A DNA stretch of 64,000 bases from [Clostridium] saccharolyticum WM1 (GCF_000144625.1 NC_014376.1:1612001-1676000); one strand, 5' to 3'; positions 43,578 through 53,202 are shown, counted from the stretch's first letter. Translations and numbers: made by a program. Notes: generated by a model not told the origin, from the sequence alone.

Positions 43578-43992
43578 AGAAGTATTTCTTGTTTTTATTG
43601 GGCTCAGCGCTGGCGGCATTATAGCAGCCGGCGTTTTTGCTTTTTTAGCAATAATCGGCATATTTCCCAGGCTGATTGGAATCACACATACGAAAAAGCA
43701 TATTTTGCTTTATGAGTCCTTTATCATTCTTGGGGGAGTTCTTGGGAATATCTGGGATATCTATGAATTTCCCATAGGATTTGGGGGAAATCCGGTTCTT
43801 GGTATATACGGTCTGTCTGCTGGAATCTTCGTGGGTATCCTTGTTATGTCCCTTGCGGAAACGTTGAAGGCCCTTCCTGTGATGAGCCGAAGGATTCATC
43901 TGGCCGTTGGACTGCAGTATCTGATCCTTTCTCTCGGTCTTGGAAAAATGATGGGATCCCTGCTTTATTTTACAGGAAATCTCGGAAAGTAA
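43567..43992 (+). CDS. spoVAB: Stage V sporulation protein AB
   Basis: This 141-residue integral membrane protein has about four hydrophobic segments and is the SpoVAB component of the dipicolinate channel. The start at 43567 overlaps spoVAA by 11 bases and follows AAAGGAGT. Position between spoVAA and spoVAC supports the assignment. Confidence 0.88.
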   Translation: MFLKEVFLVFIGLSAGGIIAAGVFAFLAIIGIFPRLIGITHTKKHILLYESFIILGGVLGNIWDIYEFPIGFGGNPVLGIYGLSAGIFVGILVMSLAETLKALPVMSRRIHLAVGLQYLILSLGLGKMMGSLLYFTGNLGK

Positions 43993-44027
43993 CAGGATGT
44001 AAAGGATTTACAGAATGGAGGAAAATC

Positions 44028-44480
44028 ATGGAAATAAACAAAAAAGCATATGAAGCTTATGTAAAAGAGGTGACACCGGTCCATAAAAAATTTCCGGGAA
44101 TTATAAAGGCTTTTCTGGTAGGTGGAACCATATGTATTTTTGGCCAGTTTGTTACAACCTTATTTATGAATGCGGGTCTGGAAAAGGAGGCGGCATCAGC
44201 CTGGACCACTCTGGTTCTGATCGCGGCCAGTGTCATCCTCACCGGATTTAACATTTATCCCAAGATTACAAAGTTTGGGGGAGCGGGAGCCCTGGTGCCA
44301 ATCACGGGATTTGCCAATTCCGTAGTGGCTCCGGCGGTGGAATTTAAGGCGGAGGGTCAGGTATTCGGAATCGGCTGTAAGATATTTACGATTGCCGGTC
44401 CTGTCATACTATATGGAATATTAAGCTCCTGGGTCCTTGGGATCATCGCCTATGTGTTAAAGGCTTTTAGCATGCTGTAG
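44028..44480 (+). CDS. spoVAC: Stage V sporulation protein AC
   Basis: This 150-residue protein has about four membrane helices and the SpoVAC start motif YVKEVTPVHKKFPGIIKAFL. It has the conserved GGAGALVPITGFANSVVAPA and GQVFGIGCKIFTIAGPVILYG. In Bacillus, SpoVAC behaves as a mechanosensitive channel for dipicolinate release. AATGGAGGAAAATC precedes the ATG. Confidence 0.95.
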   Translation: MEINKKAYEAYVKEVTPVHKKFPGIIKAFLVGGTICIFGQFVTTLFMNAGLEKEAASAWTTLVLIAASVILTGFNIYPKITKFGGAGALVPITGFANSVVAPAVEFKAEGQVFGIGCKIFTIAGPVILYGILSSWVLGIIAYVLKAFSML

Positions 44481-44512
44481 GAGTGAAACCGGTCAAGAAA
44501 TGGAGAGAGAAA

Positions 44513-45535
44513 ATGCAGATAGGAAAAGCAAGTATTAAATTTGAAGAACCTCCGATTATTGAAAGCATGGCATCCATAGTCGGAAAAAAAGAAGGCCAGG
44601 GTCCCCTGGGAAAATTATTTGATGTTGTGGAGCAGGATGACATGTTTGGGGCGGACACATGGGAAAAGGCGGAAAGCGCCCTCCAAAAGCAGACGGCTGA
44701 TCTGGCCATTGAAAAAGGGGATATCCGGAAAAAGGACATCCGTTATTTGTTTGCAGGGGATCTTTTGGGCCAGCTTATTGCCACTTCTTTTGGAACGGTG
44801 GATTTGGAAATCCCTCTGTTCGGCTTATTTGGAGCCTGCTCTACCATGGGAGAGGCTCTTAACCTGGGGGCAATGACTGTTGCAGGAGGCTATGCGGACA
44901 AGGTCATGGCTATGGCTTCCAGTCATTTTGCAACGGCTGAAAAACAATTTCGTTTTCCATTGAGTTATGGGAACCAAAGGCCGTATTCCGCCTCATGGAC
45001 TGTCACCGGCTGCGGTGCAGTGGTGCTTGCCAAGCATAGGAAGGAAGGAATTGCAGCCGTTACCGGGATCACAACCGGACGTATGGTGGATATGGGCATC
45101 AAGGACTCTATGAATATGGGAGCTGCCATGGCTCCTGCTGCTTTTCACACCATTCAGCAGAACTTTGATGATTTTCAGGTGGATGAATCCTATTATGATA
45201 AAATCATTACAGGAGATTTAGGACAGGTAGGACGGACCATCCTCCTTGATTTTATGAAAAATAAGGGGCATGACCTGGAAACGGTTCATATGGATTGTGG
45301 AATAGAGATGTATAACAGCGAAGAGCAGGACACCCATGCGGGAGGAAGCGGCTGCGGCTGTGCGGCTTCCACATTGTGCTCCTATATACTTCCGAAAATT
45401 CAAAACGGTACATGGAAACGGGTCTTGTTTGTTCCCACAGGCGCCCTTCTTTCCACAGTAAGCTTTAACGAAGGTGAGACGATCCCGGGAATTGCGCATG
45501 CGGTCGTGATCGAGAATATGGGAAACTTATCATAA
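44513..45535 (+). CDS. spoVAD: Stage V sporulation protein AD
   Basis: This 340-residue soluble thiolase-fold protein binds dipicolinic acid at the outer face of the spore inner membrane. It includes FGACSTMGEALNLGAMTVAG (nucleophile elbow region) and QDTHAGGSGCGCAASTLCSY. The start at 44513 is chosen over 44483, since GGAGAGAAA lies just before it and the protein then begins MQIGKASIKFEEPP, as in orthologs. Confidence 0.95.
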   Translation: MQIGKASIKFEEPPIIESMASIVGKKEGQGPLGKLFDVVEQDDMFGADTWEKAESALQKQTADLAIEKGDIRKKDIRYLFAGDLLGQLIATSFGTVDLEIPLFGLFGACSTMGEALNLGAMTVAGGYADKVMAMASSHFATAEKQFRFPLSYGNQRPYSASWTVTGCGAVVLAKHRKEGIAAVTGITTGRMVDMGIKDSMNMGAAMAPAAFHTIQQNFDDFQVDESYYDKIITGDLGQVGRTILLDFMKNKGHDLETVHMDCGIEMYNSEEQDTHAGGSGCGCAASTLCSYILPKIQNGTWKRVLFVPTGALLSTVSFNEGETIPGIAHAVVIENMGNLS

Positions 45536-45537
45536 AC

Positions 45538-45612
45538 AGGCACTCTGGGGATGTGTCTGTTGAAAGACAACCTTCATGTCCGGAGATTATGGGCAATAAA
45601 GAAGAAAGGAGA
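45538..45612 (+). repeat. Two-hairpin RBS-linked intergenic repeat, diverged copy ahead of spoVAE
   Basis: GGCACTCTGGGGATGTGTCT, AACCTTCATGTCC, ATTATGGGCAATAAAGAAGAAAGGAG. The ATGTCC..GGGCAATAAA arm resembles the gcvH copy (GGGCAATAAAAG), with the RBS at the end. Confidence 0.45.
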
Positions 45613-45617
45613 AAGCC

Positions 45618-45974
45618 ATGGATTACTTGAAAGCGTTTATAGTAGGAGGAGTGATCTGCGCTCTGGTGCAGATTCTGATGGACAATACAAAGCTGATGCC
45701 GGGCCGCATCATGGTACTTCTAGTGGTCACAGGAAGCATTCTGGGAGCACTTGGGATCTATCAGCCCTTTGCAGAATGGGCCGGAGCCGGAGCCACGGTT
45801 CCGCTTCTGGGCTTCGGAAACACCTTATGGAAAGGTGTTTGGAAGAGCATGGGAGAGGATGGGTTCCTGGGGATTTTTAAAGGAGGATTTACTGCCAGTG
45901 CAGTCGGGATTTCCGGAGCACTGATTTTCGGATATCTGGGATCTATTTTGTTCAAGCCCAAAATGAAGAGTTGA
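45618..45974 (+). CDS. spoVAE: Stage V sporulation protein AE
   Basis: This 118-residue membrane protein has about three or four helices, starting MDYLKAFIVGGVICALVQIL. It is the last spoVA gene here (the AE-b type of the AC-AD-AE unit). AAAGGAGAAAGCC precedes the ATG at 45618. It is followed by a strong terminator shared with the penicillin-binding protein gene. Confidence 0.92.
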   Translation: MDYLKAFIVGGVICALVQILMDNTKLMPGRIMVLLVVTGSILGALGIYQPFAEWAGAGATVPLLGFGNTLWKGVWKSMGEDGFLGIFKGGFTASAVGISGALIFGYLGSILFKPKMKS

Positions 45975-46006
45975 TATTGCTGTGGGAAAAGAAGATTGCT
46001 TATAAA

Positions 46007-46052
46007 ATATGCCGCAACAGCCAAACTGGCTGTTGCGGCATATTTATGTTTT
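46007..46052. terminator. Strong terminator between spoVAE and the PBP gene
   Basis: ATATGCCGCAACAGCCA and TGGCTGTTGCGGCATAT form a perfect 17-bp stem with a 3-base loop, then TTATGTTTTT on the plus strand. It can also end the convergent PBP transcript. Confidence 0.9.
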
Positions 46053-48739
46053 TAATAGCCTCCCCAAGGTGGAATCTGTGTTGCACCTCCTGGATTGGTG
46101 TATCCCGGATTCTGAGGCGTATATCCCGGATTCTGAGAGGGATATCCAGGTTCGTATTGCTGGGGGCTTCCGCCGGATGAGTTCTGGCCATCTCCCGGAG
46201 GAAGAATGATGGAATTGGCGGAATGGATGGTACAGTATCCTGGCATAGCGTATTTGGAATCATCCGTTGCCCCTTCCTCTCCCGCAGGGATAGCCATGAA
46301 AATAGCAGTGGTCCGTTCCGGACAATAAGGAGTAGGCAGCCGGTGGGATACAGAGCAGACCGTGGCACGTACATGATTGTTGCATACATCAGTAGGAACG
46401 GTACCCTTTGCAAAAAATTCAGTATATACCGCATTGCCTCTGGGGTCATTGGTACAGACTCCTGAGACTGCCAGCTTGCCGGATTTGCGGCAGATCTGTG
46501 CGGTTTCAATGCTGTCCGGCACTGTAAATCCAGGATCAGACATACCTTCATGGACTCTGGTCATGATCTTCCGCCAGATACCCTTATGGAAAGATGTGCC
46601 TCCATTTTGCTTGGTCAGCTTCTGGTTGTCATCGCAGCCGGCCCATATACCTGCCGTATAATAGGGGGTATAGCCTACGAACCAGATATCATTGTTTGCT
46701 GTGGTGGTACCGCTTTTTCCTGCTGCCGACATGCCGGGTATACGGGCAGCGGCACTGGTGGAGCTTGGTCCGGAGCTTGAGAACTTTCTGCTGCTTTCCA
46801 TGGAGTCTGCCATGGCATCAGTCAGAAGGAATGCGGTGGAATCCTTTAATACCCGGTGGGTTTCCGGTGTATTATCGATTAACACCTTGCCGTCATGATC
46901 CAGGATCCTGGTAAAGAATATGGGTTTTTTGTATACTCCTCCATTGGCTATGGTGGCAAAGGCTCCGGTCAGCTCTAAGTTGGAAACACCGGTAGTGATT
47001 CCTCCAAGGGCCAGGGCCGGGTTATAATCCGTATCGGTCAAGGATGTGATGCCGAAATTCTTGGCATATTCCACCCCAAGCTGAGGGGTAACGGTTTCCA
47101 TCAGGCAGCGTACGGCCACGATGTTCATGGAATAGATGATTCCTTCCCGAATGCTTGAGTAGCCCTGATAGCCGGAGCTGTACCAGTTGGAAAATGTTTT
47201 ATTACCCACTGTGTAAACGGAATCGTAATAAACAGTACCCAGGGTGGCTCCACAGGTATCCATGGCAGGGGCAAAGGCAGTCAAGACCTTAAATGTGGAT
47301 CCTGGCTGACGGTATGTGTTGCTGGCCCGGTTTAAGGTCAGACTGGCAGTTTTCTGTCCCCGTCCGCCGCTTATGGCTTTTACTTCACCAGTTTTCTGGT
47401 CCATGAGAACGAAGGAAGCCTGAGGCTGTAGTGTCTTATGAAGGCTTTCTCCCAGAATGGTATCCCCGTCCTGTAAAAGATAAGCCTTGTATCCTTCAAT
47501 ATCAGCCTGAACGGCTTCTTCAGAATTATATAAGCCGTCATATCCCGTATCCCCATTTTCCCGGTGGTAATGCTTTATATTTTCCTGGGAGTAATGGGTG
47601 GTGGTTCCATCCTTATGGGTAACAGAGAGTCTGTATTCAATGGAATATCTGGCAGCGGAATAGTTTTCAGGATTGTTGATTTCCTCATCTACAATCGTCT
47701 GGAGCTTTGGGTCCTGAGTCGTATAAATGGACAGACCGCCGCTGTAAAGCAGGTTATGGGCTTGGGTGTCTGTATAACCAAGCTGGTCCTTCATTGCCTT
47801 TTTGACCTGCTCCACCAGTTCATCCGTGAAATAGCTGTATGGGGAGGAGGTTTCCTTGGTGGCGGTGTCTACATTCTGGATTCTGGAATAGACATCGTCG
47901 GCCAGAGCCTTATCCTCCTCTTCCTTTGTAATGTATCCCTGGTCAAGCATGTATTGGAGAATTACCTTTTGCTTGTCCGAATTGGCCTTTTGTCCTGTGA
48001 TAGGGTTAAACTTTGACGGGTTCTGGGTGATCCCTGCAAGGACTGCGCATTCCGATAAGGTCAGATCCGATACTTCCTTATTGAAGTATCTCCTGGCCGC
48101 CACCTTGACTCCCAGGGAATTGTTGCCCAGGTTAATGGTATTTAAGTAATTGGTAATGATCTGTTCTTTGGACATAGCCCCGTCCAGCTTGACGGCTAAA
48201 AACCATTCCTGCAGCTTTCGTTCCAGCCGTTCCCCAAAGCTTTTTTCCATACCGCCGCCGAAGACGCTGTTTTTAATCAGCTGCTGGGTAATGGTGCTTC
48301 CTCCGCCTGCGCTGGAATCGCCTGTGAGAACGCCCTTGACGGCTCGCATAATGGAACGCAGGTCGATTCCGTTGTGGTCCCAGAACCGGGCATCTTCATA
48401 AGATACAAAAGCATTGATGAGATTCTTTGGCAGCTCATCGTAGCTGGCCTCCTCCCGGTTAGAGCCTGCGGTCACCAGAGTTTCAGTAACATTGCCGGCG
48501 CTGTCATAGACGGTTGTTGCATATTCATTGGGAACAATGGTTGCGATATCTACTTCAGGAGCATTGTCTATGATACCTTTTGCCATGCCAAAACCGATGC
48601 TTGCAGCGACAATGCCGCCAAATAAGCACAGCACAAATAAGCTTTTAAAAAAAGCAAGAAAGACCTTGGTGGTGTATTTCCTTGCTTTCGAATTGGCAGA
48701 TCTGATTTTTTTCTCTGTCGATTGTTTGCCGTAATTCAT
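46052..48739 (-). CDS. Class A penicillin-binding protein (transglycosylase/transpeptidase)
   Basis: This 895-residue bifunctional peptidoglycan synthase has an N-terminal membrane helix (about 27-55), a GT51 glycosyltransferase domain (about 75-260, catalytic Glu115 in SYEDARFWDHNGID and STITQQLIKN) and a transpeptidase domain (about 440-730). Motifs are SxxK in QPGSTFKVLT (Ser481), SMN in YSMNIVAVR and KSGT in AGKSGTTTAN. A flexible C-terminal tail of about 60 residues is rich in Pro, Gly, Tyr and Gln with PGY repeats. It belongs to the PBP1A family. The ATG follows GGAGGTTTCC. The tail is typical of clostridial members but not conserved. Confidence 0.95.
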   Translation of the reverse strand: MNYGKQSTEKKIRSANSKARKYTTKVFLAFFKSLFVLCLFGGIVAASIGFGMAKGIIDNAPEVDIATIVPNEYATTVYDSAGNVTETLVTAGSNREEASYDELPKNLINAFVSYEDARFWDHNGIDLRSIMRAVKGVLTGDSSAGGGSTITQQLIKNSVFGGGMEKSFGERLERKLQEWFLAVKLDGAMSKEQIITNYLNTINLGNNSLGVKVAARRYFNKEVSDLTLSECAVLAGITQNPSKFNPITGQKANSDKQKVILQYMLDQGYITKEEEDKALADDVYSRIQNVDTATKETSSPYSYFTDELVEQVKKAMKDQLGYTDTQAHNLLYSGGLSIYTTQDPKLQTIVDEEINNPENYSAARYSIEYRLSVTHKDGTTTHYSQENIKHYHRENGDTGYDGLYNSEEAVQADIEGYKAYLLQDGDTILGESLHKTLQPQASFVLMDQKTGEVKAISGGRGQKTASLTLNRASNTYRQPGSTFKVLTAFAPAMDTCGATLGTVYYDSVYTVGNKTFSNWYSSGYQGYSSIREGIIYSMNIVAVRCLMETVTPQLGVEYAKNFGITSLTDTDYNPALALGGITTGVSNLELTGAFATIANGGVYKKPIFFTRILDHDGKVLIDNTPETHRVLKDSTAFLLTDAMADSMESSRKFSSSGPSSTSAAARIPGMSAAGKSGTTTANNDIWFVGYTPYYTAGIWAGCDDNQKLTKQNGGTSFHKGIWRKIMTRVHEGMSDPGFTVPDSIETAQICRKSGKLAVSGVCTNDPRGNAVYTEFFAKGTVPTDVCNNHVRATVCSVSHRLPTPYCPERTTAIFMAIPAGEEGATDDSKYAMPGYCTIHSANSIILPPGDGQNSSGGSPQQYEPGYPSQNPGYTPQNPGYTNPGGATQIPPWGGY

Positions 48740-48901
48740 AGGAAACCTCCTTTACCGAATCATTATACCAAAAATTGTCGTACAATTCAACACTTACCAT
48801 TTTTGGAGATAATCAGACAAAATATACATGGAAGCTTGCATGGGATTGGACTTTTGGATATAATGGAAGGAATCGGTCAACAGGAAGAAATGAGGATATT
48901 T

Positions 48902-49555
48902 ATGAGGAAGGCTTACAGGATTTTGTATCAGGGCGGTACTGGAGAAATTACGGAGAAAAAGTCCCGGTTCATTGCCAATTTAAAGCCTGTGGAAAGAGAA
49001 GAAGAAGCCCTGGCTTTTATAGAGGAAACAAGAAAAAGGTATTGGGATGCAAGGCATAACTGCTACGCCTGGATCATAGGCAGGGGCGGGGAAGAAAAGC
49101 GCTTAAGCGATGACGGGGAACCTGGTCAGACAGCGGGAAAACCCATGATGGATGTTCTGGAAGGCGAGAAACTAGTAAACCTTTGCGCAGTGGTGACCCG
49201 GTATTTTGGAGGAACTCTTCTTGGCACGGGAGGCCTGGTAAGAGCTTACTCCAAGGCAGTTCAGGAAGGCCTTAAGGCCTGTACCCCTATGACTGTGGAA
49301 CCGGCAGTGAAGCTTTCTGTCTTAACGGACTATAATGGTATTGGCAAGATCCAGTATCTGCTGGGGCAGAGGGAGATTGCGACTCTTGGTATTGAATATA
49401 CAGACCGGGTGGAGCTTACGGCCCTGGTACCTGACGAGGCCCTGGACCATCTCCGGGCAGATCTTACAGAGGCCACCAGCGGAAGAGCCGTTCTCCTTGT
49501 AACAGGGGAGGTTTATTACGGGATTTTTAATAAGGACGTGATACTGTTTCCGTGA
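48902..49555 (+). CDS. YigZ/IMPACT family protein
   Basis: This 217-residue protein has the two-domain IMPACT/YigZ layout: an N-terminal alpha/beta domain with EKKSRFIANLKPVEREEEAL, DARHNCYAWIIG and SDDGEPGQTAGKPMMDVLEG and YFGGTLLGTGGLVRAY, then a DUF1949 domain (about 140-205). The role is unknown (possibly ribosome- or translation-linked). GAGG lies six bases upstream of ATG 48902; ATG 48890 is an alternative. It is divergent from the PBP gene. Confidence 0.9.
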   Translation: MRKAYRILYQGGTGEITEKKSRFIANLKPVEREEEALAFIEETRKRYWDARHNCYAWIIGRGGEEKRLSDDGEPGQTAGKPMMDVLEGEKLVNLCAVVTRYFGGTLLGTGGLVRAYSKAVQEGLKACTPMTVEPAVKLSVLTDYNGIGKIQYLLGQREIATLGIEYTDRVELTALVPDEALDHLRADLTEATSGRAVLLVTGEVYYGIFNKDVILFP

Positions 49556-49658
49556 TAAGGGAGAGAAGCTTGAAATAAACTGTCGAAAAAGGAGGAAAAA
49601 ATCTTGCAATATGATATATAGGATGATATACTGGATAATTGTGATAATGTAAATGAAA

Positions 49659-49687
49659 CTAAGGGCGGATCTGGTCCTTAGTTTTTT
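49659..49687 (+). terminator. Terminator after yigZ-like gene
   Basis: CTAAGG and CCTTAG form a 6-bp stem around an 11-base loop, followed by six T residues. The remaining 49688-49798 is the typA leader, with another weak hairpin around GGCCGGTATACC. Confidence 0.7.
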
Positions 49688-49798
49688 ATGATATGGGAAC
49701 AGGATTGCCTGTATTATAAAAATGTACTTTGGCCGGTATACCCTATGAATGGCCGGGGTACATTCTTTGTTTAAAGAGTAGAAAGAAGAGTACAGTTT

Positions 49799-51640
49799 AT
49801 GAAGATGAAAAGAGAAGACGTAAGAAATGTGGCAATTATTGCCCACGTCGATCATGGCAAAACAACCCTGGTGGACGCACTGCTTAAGCAAAGCGGCATT
49901 TTCCGTGAAAATCAGGAAGTCATGGAGCGGGTCATGGATTCCAATGATATTGAGAGAGAGCGGGGAATCACCATTTTATCCAAGAATACGGCTGTTCATT
50001 ACAGCGGGACCAAGATCAACATTATTGATACCCCAGGCCATGCGGATTTTGGCGGTGAGGTAGAGCGTGTTTTAAAAATGGTAAACGGAGTGATCCTGGT
50101 GGTGGATGCCTATGAGGGCGTTATGCCCCAGACAAAGTTCGTCCTTCGGAAAGCACTGGAGCTGGGACTGTCTGTGGTGACCTGCATTAATAAAATCGAC
50201 CGCCCGGAGGCAAGGCCCCAGGAGGTAGAAGAAGAAGTCTTAGAGCTTCTCATGGACCTTGATGCCAATGAAGAGCAGTTGGACTGTCCCTTTATCTATG
50301 CTTCTGCGAAAGCCGGATTTGCCAAAAAGGAGCTTGAGGATCCGGAAGCTGACATGGGTCCGCTGTTTCAGACTGTTATCGATCATATTCCGGCTCCCGA
50401 AGGAGATCCGGATGCCTCCACCCAGCTTCTCATCAGCACCATTGACTACAATGAATACGTTGGCCGTATCGGCGTAGGCAAAGTGGATAACGGAAGGATC
50501 AGGGTGAATCAGGAATGCGTAATCGTAAACCACCATGACCCGGATAAATTCCGCAAGGTAAAGGTTGGAAAACTTTATGAATACGAAGGCCTTAACAAGG
50601 TAGAGGTCCAGGAGGCCACCATAGGAGCCATTGTGGCGATATCCGGTATTACGGATATCCATATCGGGGATACCCTCTGCTCTTCGGATAAGCCGGAGGC
50701 GATTCCGTTCCAGAAGATTTCAGAACCAACCATTGCCATGAATTTCATGGTAAATGACAGCCCTCTTGCCGGACAGGAAGGAAAGTACATCACCTCCCGC
50801 CATATCAGGGAGCGCTTATTTAAAGAGCTGAATACGGATGTCAGCCTTCGTGTGGAGGAGACCGATTCTCCAGACTGCTTTAAGGTTTCCGGCCGGGGAG
50901 AGCTTCATTTGTCTGTTCTGATTGAGAACATGAGAAGAGAAGGCTTTGAATTTGCTGTCAGCAAGGCAGAGGTTTTGTACCGCTATGATGAGAGGAACCA
51001 TAAGCTGGAGCCTATGGAGATCGCCTATGTGGACGTTCCGGAGGAATTTACAGGTGCCGTTATCCAGAAGCTGACAAGCCGTAAGGGAGAGCTTCAGGGT
51101 ATGAGTCCTGCCAACGGAGGCTATACAAGACTGGAGTTTGCCATTCCTTCCAGAGGACTTATCGGTTACCGGGGAGAGTTCATGACGGATACAAAAGGAA
51201 ACGGAATCATGAATACGGCATTTGACGGCTACGCACCTTTTAAGGGAGAGTTGTCCTACCGGAAGACGGGATCCCTCATTGCCTATGAATCAGGGGAATC
51301 CATTACCTACGGCCTGTTTGGCGCCCAGGAGAGGGGAAGTCTGTTTATCGGACCAGGCGTAAAGGTTTATTCCGGTATGGTTGTGGGACAAAATCCAAAG
51401 GCGGAAGACATTGAGATTAATGTATGTAAGACGAAAAAACTGACCAACACCCGTTCTTCCAGTGCGGATGAGTCTCTTAAGCTGACACCGCCTAGGGAAA
51501 TGAGCCTGGAACAGTGCCTTGACTTTATTGATACCGATGAACTTCTGGAGATCACCCCTTCCAATCTTCGGATCAGAAAGAAAATTTTAGACCCAACCTT
51601 AAGAAAAAGGTCTTCTCTCAACAAAAAATCATTGGCGTAA
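49799..51640 (+). CDS. typA: Translational GTPase TypA/BipA
   Basis: This 613-residue ribosome-associated GTPase supports translation and assembly at low temperature and under stress. G1 is AHVDHGKTTLVD, G3 is DTPGHADFGGE and G4 is NKIDRPEARP. It then has the EF-G-like domain 2, domains III and V and the BipA-specific C-terminal domain (SSSADESLKLTPPREMSLEQ). The length is the family norm. The GAAGAG SD is modest. Single-gene unit with its own terminator. Confidence 0.97.
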   Translation: MKMKREDVRNVAIIAHVDHGKTTLVDALLKQSGIFRENQEVMERVMDSNDIERERGITILSKNTAVHYSGTKINIIDTPGHADFGGEVERVLKMVNGVILVVDAYEGVMPQTKFVLRKALELGLSVVTCINKIDRPEARPQEVEEEVLELLMDLDANEEQLDCPFIYASAKAGFAKKELEDPEADMGPLFQTVIDHIPAPEGDPDASTQLLISTIDYNEYVGRIGVGKVDNGRIRVNQECVIVNHHDPDKFRKVKVGKLYEYEGLNKVEVQEATIGAIVAISGITDIHIGDTLCSSDKPEAIPFQKISEPTIAMNFMVNDSPLAGQEGKYITSRHIRERLFKELNTDVSLRVEETDSPDCFKVSGRGELHLSVLIENMRREGFEFAVSKAEVLYRYDERNHKLEPMEIAYVDVPEEFTGAVIQKLTSRKGELQGMSPANGGYTRLEFAIPSRGLIGYRGEFMTDTKGNGIMNTAFDGYAPFKGELSYRKTGSLIAYESGESITYGLFGAQERGSLFIGPGVKVYSGMVVGQNPKAEDIEINVCKTKKLTNTRSSSADESLKLTPPREMSLEQCLDFIDTDELLEITPSNLRIRKKILDPTLRKRSSLNKKSLA

Positions 51641-51651
51641 AATGTAATATT

Positions 51652-51714
51652 AAGGAGAATGCTGCCCTCATTAACCGAAAATTCGGCAATGCGGCGGCGT
51701 TCTCCTTCTTTTTC
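51652..51714 (+). terminator. Terminator after typA
   Basis: AAGGAGAATGCTGCC and GGCGGCGTTCTCCTT pair with two mismatches around a loop that contains a smaller CCGAA/TTCGG hairpin; CTTTTTCT follows. Confidence 0.85.
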
Positions 51715-51843
51715 TTGGACATTCTGCCTTGTTGTGTCGATATTTTTGGATTGTTTTCTATCATTTTAGGGGATTCTATCACATAAATTTAATATTAGCT
51801 GTGAAGCATATTAGCAAATAAGTGAAAGAAGAGGGGAAATACA

Positions 51844-52470
51844 ATGTCAGAAAAAATGATTGAAAACAACAAAGTGAGCGTTATCGGAGAAATCATCTCC
51901 GGCTTCACCTTCAGCCATGAAGTATTTGGAGAAGGATTCTATATGGTGGATGTTGCGGTAAACCGTCTCAGCGAACAGGCAGATGTGATACCGCTCATGA
52001 TTTCAGAACGTCTGATCGACGTGGAAGGGGACTACACCGGTTTAACGGTGGAATCCATTGGCCAGTTCCGTTCCTATAACCGTCATGAAGGAACGAAAAA
52101 CAGACTGGTGCTTTCTGTTTTTGTAAGGGAGATCCATTTTATAGAAGAGTTTACAGATTATACGAAGACCAATCAGATTTTTCTCGATGGATATATATGC
52201 AAAGCTCCCATTTACAGGAAAACGCCTTTGGGAAGGGAAATTGCGGACCTGCTCCTGGCGGTTAACCGCCCATATGGAAAATCAGATTACATACCCTGCA
52301 TCGCATGGGGGAGAAATGCCAGATATGCTTCAGGATTTTCGGTAGGAACCAGAGTTAAAGTATGGGGAAGGGTCCAGAGCAGGGAATACACCAAAAAATT
52401 AAGTGAAACAGAGTGTGAAAAGAGAGTGGCTTACGAAGTTTCGGTCAGCAAGCTGGAGTGTGCGGAATAA
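51844..52470 (+). CDS. ssb: Single-stranded DNA-binding protein with two OB-like halves
   Basis: This 208-residue protein has two SSB-like OB segments: residues 8-100 (VSVIGEIISGFTFSHEVFGE) and 110-205 (QIFLDGYICKAPIYRKTPLG with IPCIAWGRNARYAS and VWGRVQSREY). It lacks the acidic DDDIPF tail of canonical SSB. Two-OB SSB-like proteins are found in Lachnospiraceae. The canonical SSB of the cell is probably encoded elsewhere, so this may be a paralog. The start at 51844 follows GAGGGGAAATACA. Confidence 0.75.
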   Translation: MSEKMIENNKVSVIGEIISGFTFSHEVFGEGFYMVDVAVNRLSEQADVIPLMISERLIDVEGDYTGLTVESIGQFRSYNRHEGTKNRLVLSVFVREIHFIEEFTDYTKTNQIFLDGYICKAPIYRKTPLGREIADLLLAVNRPYGKSDYIPCIAWGRNARYASGFSVGTRVKVWGRVQSREYTKKLSETECEKRVAYEVSVSKLECAE

Positions 52471-52484
52471 AGCTGCTATATATA

Positions 52485-52590
52485 AATCAGGGAATGCCTT
52501 CCAGGCATCCCTTTATGCCCGGTAAAAGCATGTGCAATAGAAAAGAACGCCTGCAGGCTCCCTTGATGCGCAAAAGGCATGTGTAATATT
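52485..52590 (+). repeat. Two degenerate tandem copies of the two-hairpin repeat
   Basis: First copy: GGGAATGCCTTCCAGGCATCC, CTTTATGCCC, AAAAGCATGTGCAATAG. Second: GAACGCCTGCAGGCTCCC, TTGATGCGC, AAAAGGCATGTGTAATA. Both keep the order arm, CCTTTATGCCC-like spacer, arm. They lie 110-215 bases ahead of the cobO-like gene and not at its start codon. Nothing else is found in 52471-52698. Confidence 0.55.
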
Positions 52591-52698
52591 AAGGAAATGG
52601 TAAGAAAACTTGCAAAATAATTAAAATTATGATACGATAAGCAGGTTCTAACATAATATGTAAATAATTGCTTTTTGGCTGTTATGAGGTGCTGAAAG

Positions 52699-53202
52699 AT
52701 GAGTAGAGGTGCGATACAGGTTATATACGGGGAAGGAAAAGGTAAGACAGCGGCTGCAGTAGGTATGGGAATCGCAGCCCTGGCCCAAAATAGAACTGTT
52801 ATTATGATACAGTTTTTAAAGGGATGCTCTGGCCGGACTTCATTTGATGTTATAAAATGCCTGGAGCCTGAGATGAAAATATTCCGGTTTGAAAAGTCCG
52901 ATTGCTTTTTTGAAAGCCTTTCTAAAGAACAGCAGGAGGAAGAACGGAGAAATATCCGTAACGGCCTGAATTTTGCAAAAAAGGTCGTTTCAACCGGGGA
53001 GTGCGATATGCTGATCCTGGATGAGATTCTTGGGCTTCTGGACCAGAAAATCATAGAGCCGGAGGAGCTGACAAAGCTGCTTCAGTCCAAAGTTGATGAT
53101 ATGGAGGTCCTATTAACCGGTAAGGTATTTCAAAAGGAAATAGAACCTTATGTAGACAGTATTCTGGAAATCAAACATGTTAAAGTTGACAACACAAAAT
53201 AA
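52699..53202 (+). CDS. Corrinoid adenosyltransferase (CobO/BtuR-like)
   Basis: This 167-residue protein of the CobA/CobO/BtuR family transfers the adenosyl group of ATP to cob(I)alamin to make coenzyme B12. The N-terminal P-loop is VIYGEGKGKTAAAVG (Gly11-Thr17), with IQFLKG and the Walker B-type MLILDEI. It is a little shorter than typical (about 180-200). GAGGTG precedes the ATG. No cobalamin synthesis genes are near, suggesting corrinoid salvage. Confidence 0.87.
   Translation: MSRGAIQVIYGEGKGKTAAAVGMGIAALAQNRTVIMIQFLKGCSGRTSFDVIKCLEPEMKIFRFEKSDCFFESLSKEQQEEERRNIRNGLNFAKKVVSTGECDMLILDEILGLLDQKIIEPEELTKLLQSKVDDMEVLLTGKVFQKEIEPYVDSILEIKHVKVDNTK

Noticed and set aside
43014..43685. 223-codon minus-strand ORF opposite spoVAA/spoVAB
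   Set aside because: Antisense to conserved sporulation genes; composition and lack of SD indicate a shadow.
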